This document shows, in pieces, positions 5,047 through 12,071 of a stretch of 12,071 bases of DNA (its first letter is position 1; each line of letters starts with the position of its first letter). The stretch is taken from positions 1 to 12,071 of the forward strand of contig JAVMKL010000290.1 in assembly GCA_031732875.1 (NCBI GenBank), read 5' to 3'. The DNA comes from JAVMKJ01 sp031732875 (GTDB lineage: Bacteria > Pseudomonadota > Gammaproteobacteria > Competibacterales > Competibacteraceae). Made by a program: the position numbers and the translations under genes. A model generated the notes under the pieces. That model did not search any database. It saw only the letters and a list, made by a program, of their open reading frames with translations, and was not told where the DNA came from.

Positions 5047-7676
5047 CGCGACGACTCCAATCGCCGGAGTCCGCCATGCTGGATGCCGGCGGTCTGCTTT
5101 TCACCGGCGTCGCTCTGCTGATAATCGGCCAGATTCACGGTGTAGCCGCTGACGAAATCCAGACCGCTCCGATCTCGATCCACCTCAAGCTGGACCGGCG
5201 CGTCGAGACTGAGGTAGGCGCCGCAGGATTCGCCGGCTTCGCAGATGTAGCCATCGTTGTTAACATCGCTCCCCGCGACAATCCTGTAGGTACCGGCCGG
5301 CACATTGGGAATAGCATAGGTGTAGCTACCGTCCGCCTGCCGCTGGGCGGCGACGTCGGCCACCGTCGCGCCGGTATCGGACCGAACGAGCAACACGTAC
5401 TGCTGCCCGATTCCGCCCCCGTTCGAGTTGTTGGCCACCTCCATGGTCACCTGAACCTGAACCGGGTCGACATTGGCACTGAAGCTCAGGGTCGCGGCAT
5501 ACACTCCCTCCGCCAATCCGGTCCGTTCGACCGTTACCGTGTAGATTCCCAGCCCATCGGCGTCGACCTGAGCCGGTGCCACCCCGAGCCAGCCGCCGGA
5601 ATCCTCGGTAGGTGAATTGACGGTCAGGACGCCGCCGCCGCCATTGGTCACCATCAGGGTCTGGCGGGTCAGCGTGGTCCCAAAGCTTAACACCGTCGGC
5701 GTAATCGTCGGAATCGGCACCGGATTCACCGGCCGCCCGGCAAGACTGGCTGCGACGGTGACAGCCTTATAGGCATTGATGAGGCCGTAGCCAAATTGAT
5801 CGTTCCTGCCTGACCCGTCCGGTTGATCGGTCAGCGCGCCACTGGCCAGAAGATTGGTGAAATCCTGCGGCGTCAGGCTGGGGGCGATCGCCTTCATCAG
5901 CGCGATCACCCCCGCTACGTGCGGCGTCGCCATCGAGGTACCCTGCCAGATCGGGTAGTCGTAGACCAGTTGACCGCCGCTGTTATCCGCGCCGGCGCTC
6001 AACACCCCGTCCGGCTTGCCGTCGCCATTGAGATCCTGGTATTTGTTTCCGCCAGGCGCGGCCACGCTGATCCAGGATCCATAATTGGAATAGTAGGCCA
6101 GCGCCCGATTGAGATCCGTGGCGCCGACCGCGATCACCCCTGGATAAGCCGCCGGATAAGAGGGCGTACTACTGCTTTCGTTGCCGGCGGCGGCGACGAC
6201 GATCACGCCGGCGGCGCGGGCCTGATCGTAAACGGCCTGGGAATCCGCTGAAGATTCCGATCCGCCGATACTGAGATTGATCGCATCGGCGCGGCGCGGT
6301 GGCACGGTGCCGGAGTCGTTGGGCAATCGGACCGCGTAACGCACCGCCTGTTCGATGTCGTAATCGGTACCGTAACCAAATTGGCCCACCACCCGCAACG
6401 GCATGACCTTGGCGCCGAAGGCAACGCCGGCCCCCCCGATACCGTTGTTGGTAACCGCCGCCACCGTACCGGCTATATGGGTACCATGGAAAGTACTGCT
6501 GAACTGGCCACCCGGATCGCTGGGATCGGGGTCGATCCCGTCGCCATCGCCGGCGTTGTTTCGATCCGCGACGAAATCATAGCCATCCACCAGTTGTCCT
6601 TGCAGATCGGGATGGCTGAGAACCACGCCGGTATCGATCACCGCCACGATGGCATCGGCGCCCGTGGTCACGTCCCAAGCCTGCGGCAGGTTGATTTGGC
6701 GGTAATGCCACTGGAACGAATAAAGGGGATCGTTCGGCACGAACAGCGGGCGTCGGATGTAATTGGGCATGGCGGCGACTACGTCCGGATCCTGGTTCAG
6801 CGCCTTGATCCGGTACAGGGTCTCCAGCTTGTCCCGCTTGGCTGGATCGGCAAGCTGGAGGCCGCCGGAAAATCCGGGCAACCCGGCACCGGTCGAGGCT
6901 TGATTGACCCCCATGCGCCGCAAATCGTCGAATCCGAGCAGACGATTGCGTTCCGTGAGTTCTCCCCGACTTCGCGCGGTCAGCCCGAGCGCCTGGGCCC
7001 GGGCCCGCAAACCACCGGATTGGGTCGTTCCATTGTCGCGAAAGTGCATCGTGGCCTCGCCGGGAACGAAAGCATCGCTCAATTTCATTCCGCTGACGGA
7101 TGCGCCCAGCGACTGGCCGATGGTCAACACGTAATTGGACGCGCCGCTTTGCGCCGTCACTATCACCAGATAATCGCCGTTTGCAGGCGCGGTCAACGAT
7201 TCCACCCGCTTCTGGCCGACCGATGCATCCAGCAGGTTTCCATCAAGGTCCGCCAGCCCCAGATCGAGATCGTCCCGGATGCCATCGCCCGCGATCAGCA
7301 GGTCGATCTGCTGGCCGGCCAGCAAGCTAACTGTGTATATGTCCCGCGCATCGCCGGTATCGCGCGACCGTCCGCCGGGGCCAGTCCCGGGCCGGTTTAC
7401 ATAACCGCCCAAGATGACCGGATTGGAGATCGGCTGCGCGTCGGCAACGGCATCATTGGACTGGTAGGACGCCACCGGATCGTTCACGTCACTGTCGAGG
7501 GCGGTACCGACGGACGGACGAACCGTGCCGCCTAGGGTGTATTTGGCGGTCGGCAGAGGCGTGGGGTTAGGATTGCCACCGTCACCGCCACCGCCACCGT
7601 CACCGTCACCGCAGGCATGCAGCAGACCTGCTAATCCCCATGCCGGAAAAGCATGTTTGGAAAAAACAGGTTTCAT
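5043..7676 (-). CDS. Subtilisin-like (S8) serine protease lipoprotein, multidomain
   Basis: 877-aa secreted endopeptidase. The N-terminal signal ends in lipobox LLHAC (Cys22), followed by a Gly/Asp linker (23-34). Next come a pre-peptidase C-terminal-like beta domain (about 108-188, DIYTVSLLAGQQIDLLIAGD), a propeptide-like region (190-310, with LNQDPDVVAAMPNYIRRP) and the S8 catalytic domain (325-645). The triad is Asp348 (VIDTG), His397 (HGTH) and Ser581 (GTSMATPHVAG); the oxyanion Asn499 is in AAAGNES, so it should be active. The C-terminus holds a BACON/Ig-like domain (about 655-748) and a beta-sandwich of the carboxypeptidase-regulatory or SdrD-B type (757-850), with a DVNNDG calcium-like loop and Cys812/Cys818. 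It is the middle gene of a minus-strand operon: 35 bp after the NTF2-like lipoprotein gene, and overlapping the PrcB-like gene by 4 nt. ATG at 7676 was chosen because it gives a complete lipoprotein signal. Substrate unknown. Confidence 0.93.
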   Translation of the reverse strand: MKPVFSKHAFPAWGLAGLLHACGDGDGGGGGDGGNPNPTPLPTAKYTLGGTVRPSVGTALDSDVNDPVASYQSNDAVADAQPISNPVILGGYVNRPGTGPGGRSRDTGDARDIYTVSLLAGQQIDLLIAGDGIRDDLDLGLADLDGNLLDASVGQKRVESLTAPANGDYLVIVTAQSGASNYVLTIGQSLGASVSGMKLSDAFVPGEATMHFRDNGTTQSGGLRARAQALGLTARSRGELTERNRLLGFDDLRRMGVNQASTGAGLPGFSGGLQLADPAKRDKLETLYRIKALNQDPDVVAAMPNYIRRPLFVPNDPLYSFQWHYRQINLPQAWDVTTGADAIVAVIDTGVVLSHPDLQGQLVDGYDFVADRNNAGDGDGIDPDPSDPGGQFSSTFHGTHIAGTVAAVTNNGIGGAGVAFGAKVMPLRVVGQFGYGTDYDIEQAVRYAVRLPNDSGTVPPRRADAINLSIGGSESSADSQAVYDQARAAGVIVVAAAGNESSSTPSYPAAYPGVIAVGATDLNRALAYYSNYGSWISVAAPGGNKYQDLNGDGKPDGVLSAGADNSGGQLVYDYPIWQGTSMATPHVAGVIALMKAIAPSLTPQDFTNLLASGALTDQPDGSGRNDQFGYGLINAYKAVTVAASLAGRPVNPVPIPTITPTVLSFGTTLTRQTLMVTNGGGGVLTVNSPTEDSGGWLGVAPAQVDADGLGIYTVTVERTGLAEGVYAATLSFSANVDPVQVQVTMEVANNSNGGGIGQQYVLLVRSDTGATVADVAAQRQADGSYTYAIPNVPAGTYRIVAGSDVNNDGYICEAGESCGAYLSLDAPVQLEVDRDRSGLDFVSGYTVNLADYQQSDAGEKQTAGIQHGGLRRLESSR
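7577..7612. repeat. Hexanucleotide tandem repeat coding a Gly/Asp linker
   Basis: Six consecutive units of CACCG(T/C) on the plus strand encode, on the minus strand, the GDGDGGGGGDGG linker (residues 23-34) immediately after the lipidated Cys of the S8 protease. Unit gain or loss would change linker length by two residues without breaking the frame. Confidence 0.85.
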
Positions 7677-7711
7677 TCGTGATCTCGTTATGATCCTGGT
7701 TTCGAACAGCG

Positions 7712-8203
7712 CTACAAGAAATCATCCAGGCGCGCCGGCTCCCAATCGGCCCGGCGCACCTGCCATTCACCGCCGCCGCGCCGTACCCATTCGAGGTCGA
7801 AACGATAGAGATCGGCGTTCAATCCCACCAGTTCGCCGGCATTGGCCACCGGCCGACCGGCCATCGCGGCGGCCACGCTCACCAGCGCCCGGTTCGGTTC
7901 GGGAAATTCGATGCCGCGAATCCGGACGAACAGGTGAACGGACTGATGGCGCAGGACCTGCAATCGAATCAGGTTTTCTACCGCCTTGCGGTCGAGACCT
8001 CGATCATCGGCGTAGTCATCCGCGATCAGCGCGCGGAGCGCGCGCACGTCGCGTTCCTCGGCCGCGGCTTGAGCTTGGGCCACCAGCGCCCGGATTTCGG
8101 CCTCTGGTGAGGATTGGCGCGAACAGGCGGCCAGCGCCAGCACGATGACCATCCCCAAGCAAACCCACGGCTGGATTTCACATCGGGCCATCATGCGCGC
8201 CAT
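7712..8203 (-). CDS. NTF2-like lipoprotein
   Basis: 163 aa. The signal ends in lipobox LAAC (Cys27). The mature part begins with a helix (EAEIRALVAQAQAAAEERD), then RALRALIADDYADDRGLDRK and a curved-sheet pattern ending YRFDLEWVRRGGGEWQVRRA, the helix-plus-sheet order of NTF2/SnoaL-like folds (about residues 33-155). No catalytic residues can be assigned; such domains often bind small ligands or partner proteins. ATG at 8203 is preferred over the upstream one at 8227 because an excellent ribosome site (AGGGGAGGGG) immediately precedes it. It is the first gene of the operon with the S8 protease and PrcB-like lipoproteins, so a role in folding or anchoring the protease is possible but is inference from position only. 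Confidence 0.8.
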   Translation of the reverse strand: MARMMARCEIQPWVCLGMVIVLALAACSRQSSPEAEIRALVAQAQAAAEERDVRALRALIADDYADDRGLDRKAVENLIRLQVLRHQSVHLFVRIRGIEFPEPNRALVSVAAAMAGRPVANAGELVGLNADLYRFDLEWVRRGGGEWQVRRADWEPARLDDFL

Positions 8204-8205
8204 GA

Positions 8206-8215
8206 CCCCTCCCCT
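8206..8215 (-). promoter_or_regulatory. Strong ribosome binding site deciding the NTF2-like lipoprotein start
   Basis: On the minus strand, AGGGGAGGGG ends 2 nt before the ATG at 8203; the first AGGGG block is 7 nt away, an ideal Shine-Dalgarno spacing. The in-frame upstream ATG at 8227 would place this site inside the coding sequence, so 8203 is the better start. Confidence 0.7.
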
Positions 8216-8224
8216 GACCGCTGG

Positions 8225-8270
8225 CACGGATTACAATCACAGCGGCGCACTTGCTCACGATTACTTGCAC
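8225..8270. promoter_or_regulatory. Paired direct repeats in the divergent nudF / lipoprotein operon gap
   Basis: CACGGATTACAATCAC (8225-8240) and CACGATTACTTGCAC (8256-8270) are similar and start 31 bp apart, about three helical turns. They lie in the 77-bp gap between the divergent nudF and lipoprotein-operon starts. The spacing suits a regulator binding one face of the DNA, but the repeats are imperfect and no convincing -35/-10 pair is visible in this short gap. Confidence 0.3.
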
Positions 8271-8280
8271 GGAAAAATCC

Positions 8281-8895
8281 ATGAACCATCGGTTTGAAGT
8301 ACTCGAAAAGTCGATTTGCCACAGCGGATTTTTCCGCATGGAGAAATATCGGTTGCGGCACGAATTGTTCTCCGGCGGTTGGAGTTCGGAAATCGTTCGC
8401 GAATGCCTGGAACGCGGCCATGCCGTCGCGGTTCTGCTGTATGACCCCGATTCCGATCAAGTGGTTTTATTGGAGCAGTTCCGGGTTGGAGCGTTGGAGT
8501 TTCCGGGCGGACCCTGGCTGCTGGAAATCGTCGCTGGCATCATGGACGAGCCCGGTGAAACCACCGAGGAAGTGGCGCGACGGGAAACCGCGGAGGAAGC
8601 CGGCTGCGAGCTGCTCGATCTCATTCCCATCTGCCATTATCTGGTCAGTCCGGGCGGCACCTCCGAGAGCATCACCCTGTTTTGCGGCCGGGTGGATGCC
8701 TCCACCATCACTAGCGGGGTGCGCGGGGTCGCTTCGGAACACGAGGATATTTGGGTGCATGTAGTGTCCCGCGATGAGGCACTATCCCTGCTGCATTCCG
8801 GCCGCATCAACTCCGCCGCGCCGATCATCGCCCTGCAATGGCTGGAACTGAACCGGCCGAAATTGCTGGAGCGCTGGGAGATCGGCTCGATCTAG
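8281..8895 (+). CDS. nudF: ADP-ribose pyrophosphatase (Nudix hydrolase, NudF type)
   Basis: 204 aa, close to E. coli NudF. It hydrolyses ADP-ribose to AMP and ribose 5-phosphate in the cytosol, limiting unwanted ADP-ribosylation. Visible features are RHELFSGGWSSEIVRE and VVLLEQFRVGAL, typical of NudF N-terminal dimerisation regions, and the Nudix box at residues 86-109 with its core REtaEEaG (Arg101, Glu102, Glu105, Glu106, Gly108). Further on come YLVSPGGTSE and a Glu-rich EHEDIWV. Between the first Gly (86) and first Glu (93) of the box there are six residues where the canonical pattern has five. ATG at 8281 has CGGA about 8 nt upstream and begins where homology begins; a TTG 30 bp earlier is less likely. 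It is divergent from the lipoprotein operon, and its stop shares a CTAG with the converging gene. The specificity call rests on overall resemblance. Confidence 0.9.
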   Translation: MNHRFEVLEKSICHSGFFRMEKYRLRHELFSGGWSSEIVRECLERGHAVAVLLYDPDSDQVVLLEQFRVGALEFPGGPWLLEIVAGIMDEPGETTEEVARRETAEEAGCELLDLIPICHYLVSPGGTSESITLFCGRVDASTITSGVRGVASEHEDIWVHVVSRDEALSLLHSGRINSAAPIIALQWLELNRPKLLERWEIGSI

Positions 8896-9398
8896 ATGCC
8901 GAGCCAGCGCAGGTCGGGATCGACTTGCGCCCGATTCCAAACCGCGTGGAACAGTTCCAGCAGTTCCTTCATGCGCTCGGTGGGTCGAGGCTCGTACACG
9001 CCGAGGAGGCGGCGCGGATCGGTGAAGTGCAACAGCGCTCGTTCGTCGGCGATGACGAACGCCTGTCCCAACTCCGGCCGGTCCGGCATTTCCTGCCGGT
9101 TTGGGGTGCGCAGGTTCAAGGCGGTGGTCAACCGCTCGCCCAGTCGCACCAGCCCCGGACAGCCGTTGCGCCAATCCCGGGCCGGCGACAGCAGCAGTTG
9201 CAGGCGCACCTTGGGCTGAGTCACCACCCGGCTGCGGATGGCGGCCAGCACCTCGGGATCATTGTACAGCTCGGACCGCACCAGGGGCGCGTACCAATAC
9301 AGCGTGCGCCGCATGCCGTCGAGCAGCTCCAGCAGGGCGCGCCGGCTGTCGTCCAGCCCGTTCAGCGCAATCGTGGAATTCCGGTCATCGTCCGCCAT
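8892..9398 (-). CDS. Uncharacterised conserved protein (DUF7931-like)
   Basis: 168 aa, no signal peptide, function not known. The sequence opens with a helical segment (SRRALLELLDGMRRTLYWYA), then LVRSELYNDPEVLAAIRSRV, strands VRLQLLLSP and QAFVIADERALLHF, and ends VWNRAQVDPDLRWLGI. The pattern (a damage-like Y-APL-SELYNDPE opening and a FVIAD-x-ALL strand) resembles a phospholipase-D-like fold without the HxK catalytic motif; in other gammaproteobacteria I recall similar domains fused to or beside GNAT acetyltransferases. The DUF number is from memory. ATG at 9398 is preferred because GAGG sits about 9 nt upstream; ATG 9404 and TTG 9437 are also in frame. It is the third gene of the purB–roxA run, 93 bp after roxA, and its TAG stop shares CTAG with the nudF stop on the other strand. 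Existence is confident; family is moderate. Confidence 0.72.
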   Translation of the reverse strand: MADDDRNSTIALNGLDDSRRALLELLDGMRRTLYWYAPLVRSELYNDPEVLAAIRSRVVTQPKVRLQLLLSPARDWRNGCPGLVRLGERLTTALNLRTPNRQEMPDRPELGQAFVIADERALLHFTDPRRLLGVYEPRPTERMKELLELFHAVWNRAQVDPDLRWLGI

Positions 9399-9491
9399 CG
9401 CCATTGCCTCATCGTACTGGAAAAAGCGATTATTCAACGCTAATGTTAGCTGCCTTCGATGCCTGGATATGACCGTCGCAAACCGGATCGG

Positions 9492-10685
9492 TCAGCCGAC
9501 ATCATCGCCGCCCTCATCCTCTTCATAAATGGCCAGATACCCCTCGTTGAGCAAATCCAGCAGCAGCTGCCGGGCGTCGACCGATCCGAGCGCTTCGCGC
9601 AGCAGCGCCGGGGTCAGCACGCGATGCCGGCACAGCAATGGCGCCATGAATTCCACCCCCCGACCCAGCGCGAATTCCAGCCCGTCCACGAACAGGATCG
9701 TCTCCCCTTCCGGCTCGGCGATGTAGTGAAAGCGAGAGCCGGGATTGCGTTCCAGCGTCCCGCCGCCGCGAAAATGAGCCCGCAATTCGTTCTCGTCGTA
9801 GGGCTCCGCCTCAGGCTCCGCCCGAAAACCCGGCTTGGGTTCGCTGAGCGCGCGCCCGAGCCAGATCGCAATCGTCTCGTCATCCAGGGCAATGAATCGG
9901 CGCAGCAAGGCCCGTATCTTATTCAACGCGGCGGGACCGATTTCCCCGGGATTATCCTGCGAAGTCAGATCCGGATCGGTGTAGCGCGCCTCGGGATCGA
10001 CGCCATCGAGCAGAAATTCCATGAAACCGCCGAGCAGTTCCCGGTGGCTGGGGGCCCGGAAGCCGACCGAATAGGTCAAGCAGGGTTCCAGCGCCACCCC
10101 GTGATGGGCCATGCGCGGCGGCAGGTACAGGAGATCGCCCGGTTCCAAAATCCATTCCCGCTCCGGCGCGAACTCGCGCAGGATCCGCAATTCGGTATCG
10201 GGCAGGAAATTGCCCTCCTCCACCGGCCGAGTGCTGATCCGCCAGCGCCGCCGTCCCTGCCCTTGCAGCAGGAATACGTCGTAATCGTCCACATGTGGCC
10301 CGACCGTGCCCTCCGGCGGCGCGTAGCTGATCATCAGGTCGTCGATCCGCCAGTCGGGAATGAAACGGAACGGCTCCAGCAACGCCGTCAGATCCGGGGC
10401 GTGCTTCTCGACATCCTGCACCAGCAGGGTCCAGTGGCTGTCCGGCAGACTCATGAAATCGGCGTCGGCGAACGGCCCGTGGCGTACCGCCCAAGGCTCT
10501 TCGCCGCCACGCTCCAACACCAGCCGCGATTCCACGCCTTCCTCGCAAGCCAAGCCCGCCAATTCCTCCGGGGTCAGCGGGTCGCGAAAACCCGGCCAGG
10601 CCCCGCGCACCACCAATGGCTTTTTTTGCCAGTATTCGGCCAAAAATTGCGCCGGACTCAAATCACCCAACACCTTCGGTAACAT
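9492..10685 (-). CDS. roxA: Ribosomal oxygenase RoxA (50S protein L16 arginine hydroxylase, cupin/JmjC)
   Basis: 397 aa, homologous to E. coli YcfD/RoxA, a cytosolic Fe(II)/2-oxoglutarate oxygenase that hydroxylates an arginine of ribosomal protein L16. The N-terminal jelly roll carries the iron facial triad: His131 and Asp133 in GPHVDDYDVF, and His194 in PRMAHHG, aligned by the following Gly with the E. coli PHEG site. Family text includes FLAEYWQKKPLVVRGA, LEPGDLLYLPPRMAH and YSVGFRAPS. After about residue 210 come the helical dimerisation and winged-helix-like regions (to 397), so the protein is full length. The ATG at 10685 has a GAGGTGG ribosome site just upstream; a GTG two codons earlier overlaps that site. 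It lies 69 bp after purB with a hairpin between. The C-terminal EEDEGGDD tail is acidic. Confidence 0.93.
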   Translation of the reverse strand: MLPKVLGDLSPAQFLAEYWQKKPLVVRGAWPGFRDPLTPEELAGLACEEGVESRLVLERGGEEPWAVRHGPFADADFMSLPDSHWTLLVQDVEKHAPDLTALLEPFRFIPDWRIDDLMISYAPPEGTVGPHVDDYDVFLLQGQGRRRWRISTRPVEEGNFLPDTELRILREFAPEREWILEPGDLLYLPPRMAHHGVALEPCLTYSVGFRAPSHRELLGGFMEFLLDGVDPEARYTDPDLTSQDNPGEIGPAALNKIRALLRRFIALDDETIAIWLGRALSEPKPGFRAEPEAEPYDENELRAHFRGGGTLERNPGSRFHYIAEPEGETILFVDGLEFALGRGVEFMAPLLCRHRVLTPALLREALGSVDARQLLLDLLNEGYLAIYEEDEGGDDVG

Positions 10686-10704
10686 GACCACCTCGGATTG
10701 AATG

Positions 10705-10736
10705 AAAACTCCTCTCCCCCTTGAGGGCGGGGGAGG
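10705..10736 (-). terminator. Hairpin terminator after purB, member of a dispersed repeat
   Basis: Read on the minus strand, CCTCCCCC (10736-10729) pairs with GGGGGAGAGG (10720-10711) across a loop of about 8 nt, with a two-base bulge, and is followed by AGTTTT. It lies between the purB stop (10755) and the roxA start (10685), so it may terminate or attenuate purB transcription before roxA. The flanks (ATTCCGACCTCCCCC...AAGGGGGAGAGG) match the style of the 610-647 repeat. Confidence 0.6.
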
Positions 10737-10754
10737 TCGGAATGGGGGGCCATC

Positions 10755-12071
10755 TCAAACCTTGCGCGCCTGATCGGCGGCGTTCCCGGTGTAGCTCGCG
10801 GGAGTCAGGGCCAGCAGGCGTTCCCTGGCCTCGTCGGGAATGGCCAGACCGGCGACGAACGCCCGCAGCGTCTCCCGATCCACCTTCTGGCCGCGGGTCA
10901 ACGCCTTCAGTTGCTCGTAAGGCTGTTCGAGACCATGGCGGCGCATCACGGTCTGGATCGGCTCGGCCAGCACTTCCCAGTTGTCATCCAGATCGGCGTC
11001 CAGCGCCACCGCGTTCACTTCCAGCTTGCCGATGCCCTTCAGACAGGACTGGTACGCGATCAGCGAGTGCGCCAAGCCGACGCCGACGGTACGCAGCACG
11101 GTCGAGTCGGTCAGATCCCGCTGCCAGCGCGACGCCGGCAACTTGGCGGCCAAATGATCGAGTAGCGCATTGGCGACGCCCAGATTGCCTTCGGCGTTCT
11201 CGAAGTCGATCGGGTTGACCTTGTGCGGCATGGTCGAGGAGCCGATCTCGCCGGCCACGGTCTTCTGCCGGAAATAGCCGATGGCGATGTAGCTCCACAC
11301 GTCCCGACAGAAATCCAGCAGCACGGTATTGGCACGCATCACCGCGTGGAAAAACTCCGCCATGTAGTCGTGTGGCTCGATCTGGGTGGTATGGGGGTTC
11401 CAGTCGAGCCCCAGATCCTCGGTGGCAAAACGGCGGGCGACGTCTTCCCAGTCCAGTTCCGGGTAGGCGGCCAAATGGGCGTTGTAGTTGCCGACCGCGC
11501 CGTTGATCTTGCCCAGCAGCGGCACCGCCGCCAGTTGCGCCCGCTGGCGTTTGAGACGATAGGCGACGTTGGCCATTTCCTTGCCGAGCGTGGTCGGCGA
11601 GGCCGGCTGGCCGTGGGTGCGGGCCAGCATCGGCCGGTCGGCGTGCTGGTGCGCCAGGCGGGTGATGGCGTCCCCCAGTTCGTCCAGCGGTGGCAGCAGC
11701 GCCTGGGTACGCGCCTCGCGCAGCATCAGGGCGTAGGCCAGGTTGTTGATGTCCTCGGAGGTGCAGGCGAAGTGGATGAACTCGCCGACCGCCGCCAGCT
11801 CGGCATTGCCGGCGATCTTCTCCTTGAGCAGGTACTCCACCGCCTTCACGTCGTGGTTGGTGGTGCGCTCGATGTTCTTGACCCGCTGGGCGTCAGCCGG
11901 CGCGAAGTGATCGACCAGCCGATCGAGGACGTGGGTGGCGTGTTCGCTCAGCGGTGGCACTTCGGGAATATCGGGATGGCGGGCCAGCGCTTGCAGCCAG
12001 CGCACCTCGACCAGCACCCGGTGGCGGATCAGGCCGTACTCACTGAAGATCGGCCGCAGGTCGGCGGTCTT
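10755..12071 (-). CDS. purB: Adenylosuccinate lyase (5' end outside window)
   Basis: Cytosolic tetrameric enzyme (EC 4.3.2.2) acting twice in purine synthesis: SAICAR to AICAR plus fumarate, and adenylosuccinate to AMP plus fumarate. 438 codons are visible, reading in from the window edge as KTADLRPIFSEYGLIRHRVL, so only about the first 15-20 residues are missing relative to the roughly 456-aa gammaproteobacterial form. The fumarate-lyase signature is intact (GSSTMPHKVNPIDFENAEGN, near 11183-11245), as are TSEDINNLAYAL and ARTHGQPASPTTLGKE, which contain active-site residues. A Met at 12017 is internal, not the start. The C-terminus (TPASYTGNAADQARKV) is complete. It is the most upstream gene visible of the minus-strand run purB–roxA–unknown; purB beside roxA-type genes is a recurrent gammaproteobacterial arrangement as far as I recall. 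Confidence 0.96.
   Translation of the reverse strand, partial: KTADLRPIFSEYGLIRHRVLVEVRWLQALARHPDIPEVPPLSEHATHVLDRLVDHFAPADAQRVKNIERTTNHDVKAVEYLLKEKIAGNAELAAVGEFIHFACTSEDINNLAYALMLREARTQALLPPLDELGDAITRLAHQHADRPMLARTHGQPASPTTLGKEMANVAYRLKRQRAQLAAVPLLGKINGAVGNYNAHLAAYPELDWEDVARRFATEDLGLDWNPHTTQIEPHDYMAEFFHAVMRANTVLLDFCRDVWSYIAIGYFRQKTVAGEIGSSTMPHKVNPIDFENAEGNLGVANALLDHLAAKLPASRWQRDLTDSTVLRTVGVGLAHSLIAYQSCLKGIGKLEVNAVALDADLDDNWEVLAEPIQTVMRRHGLEQPYEQLKALTRGQKVDRETLRAFVAGLAIPDEARERLLALTPASYTGNAADQARKV

Noticed and set aside
6381..7535. Plus-strand 384-codon open frame antisense to the S8 protease
   Set aside because: No domain character; the minus strand carries an intact catalytic triad throughout this span.
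7577..7612. Short repeats as a possible CRISPR or regulatory array
   Set aside because: They are six-base units with no spacers, in frame within the lipoprotein linker.
9459..10682. Plus-strand 407-codon open frame antisense to roxA
   Set aside because: Pro/Gln/Arg-rich composition typical of antisense GC-rich coding DNA; roxA has a full iron triad and family motifs on the other strand.
1..12071. tRNA, rRNA, CRISPR, riboswitch or phage attachment sites
   Set aside because: No cloverleaf, CCA end, repeat-spacer array or recognisable aptamer was found by eye; a tRNAscan/Infernal run would settle it.

Overview
The window looks like a chromosomal segment of a GC-rich gammaproteobacterium. The evidence is the block purB – roxA (ribosomal oxygenase), an MtfA-type peptidase, NudF, and a large PAS/GAF sensor of the kind that usually carries GGDEF/EAL outputs. 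I cannot fix the genus. All assignments come from reading translations and motifs by eye; no database search was run.

Layout. Positions 1-600 are AT-rich and hold the wreck of an IS630-family transposase. It is broken by an in-frame stop, by a ~128-bp insertion with terminal inverted repeats (a MITE-like element), and by a C-terminal deletion/frameshift; an AT-rich hairpin and a GC-rich terminator-like repeat follow. Positions 657-3191 (minus strand) encode a membrane PAS/GAF sensor that stops exactly where a GGDEF output domain would normally begin. Positions 3437-4613 (plus strand) carry a two-TM small protein and the zinc peptidase MtfA, separated by a 29-bp direct repeat.

Positions 4513-8203 (minus strand) form a compact three-gene operon, and every product has a lipobox: an NTF2-like lipoprotein, a multidomain subtilisin-like (S8) protease lipoprotein, and a PrcB-domain lipoprotein whose GTG start overlaps the protease stop. 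A lipoprotein subtilase next to a PrcB-type lipoprotein recalls the dentilisin (PrtP/PrcA/PrcB) surface protease complex of Treponema denticola, and is the most interesting system here. Divergent from it is nudF (ADP-ribose pyrophosphatase, 8281-8895).

Positions 8892-12071 (minus strand) read purB (5' end outside the window) – roxA – an uncharacterised 168-aa protein, a probable housekeeping cluster with a hairpin terminator between purB and roxA. No tRNA, rRNA or CRISPR array was seen.
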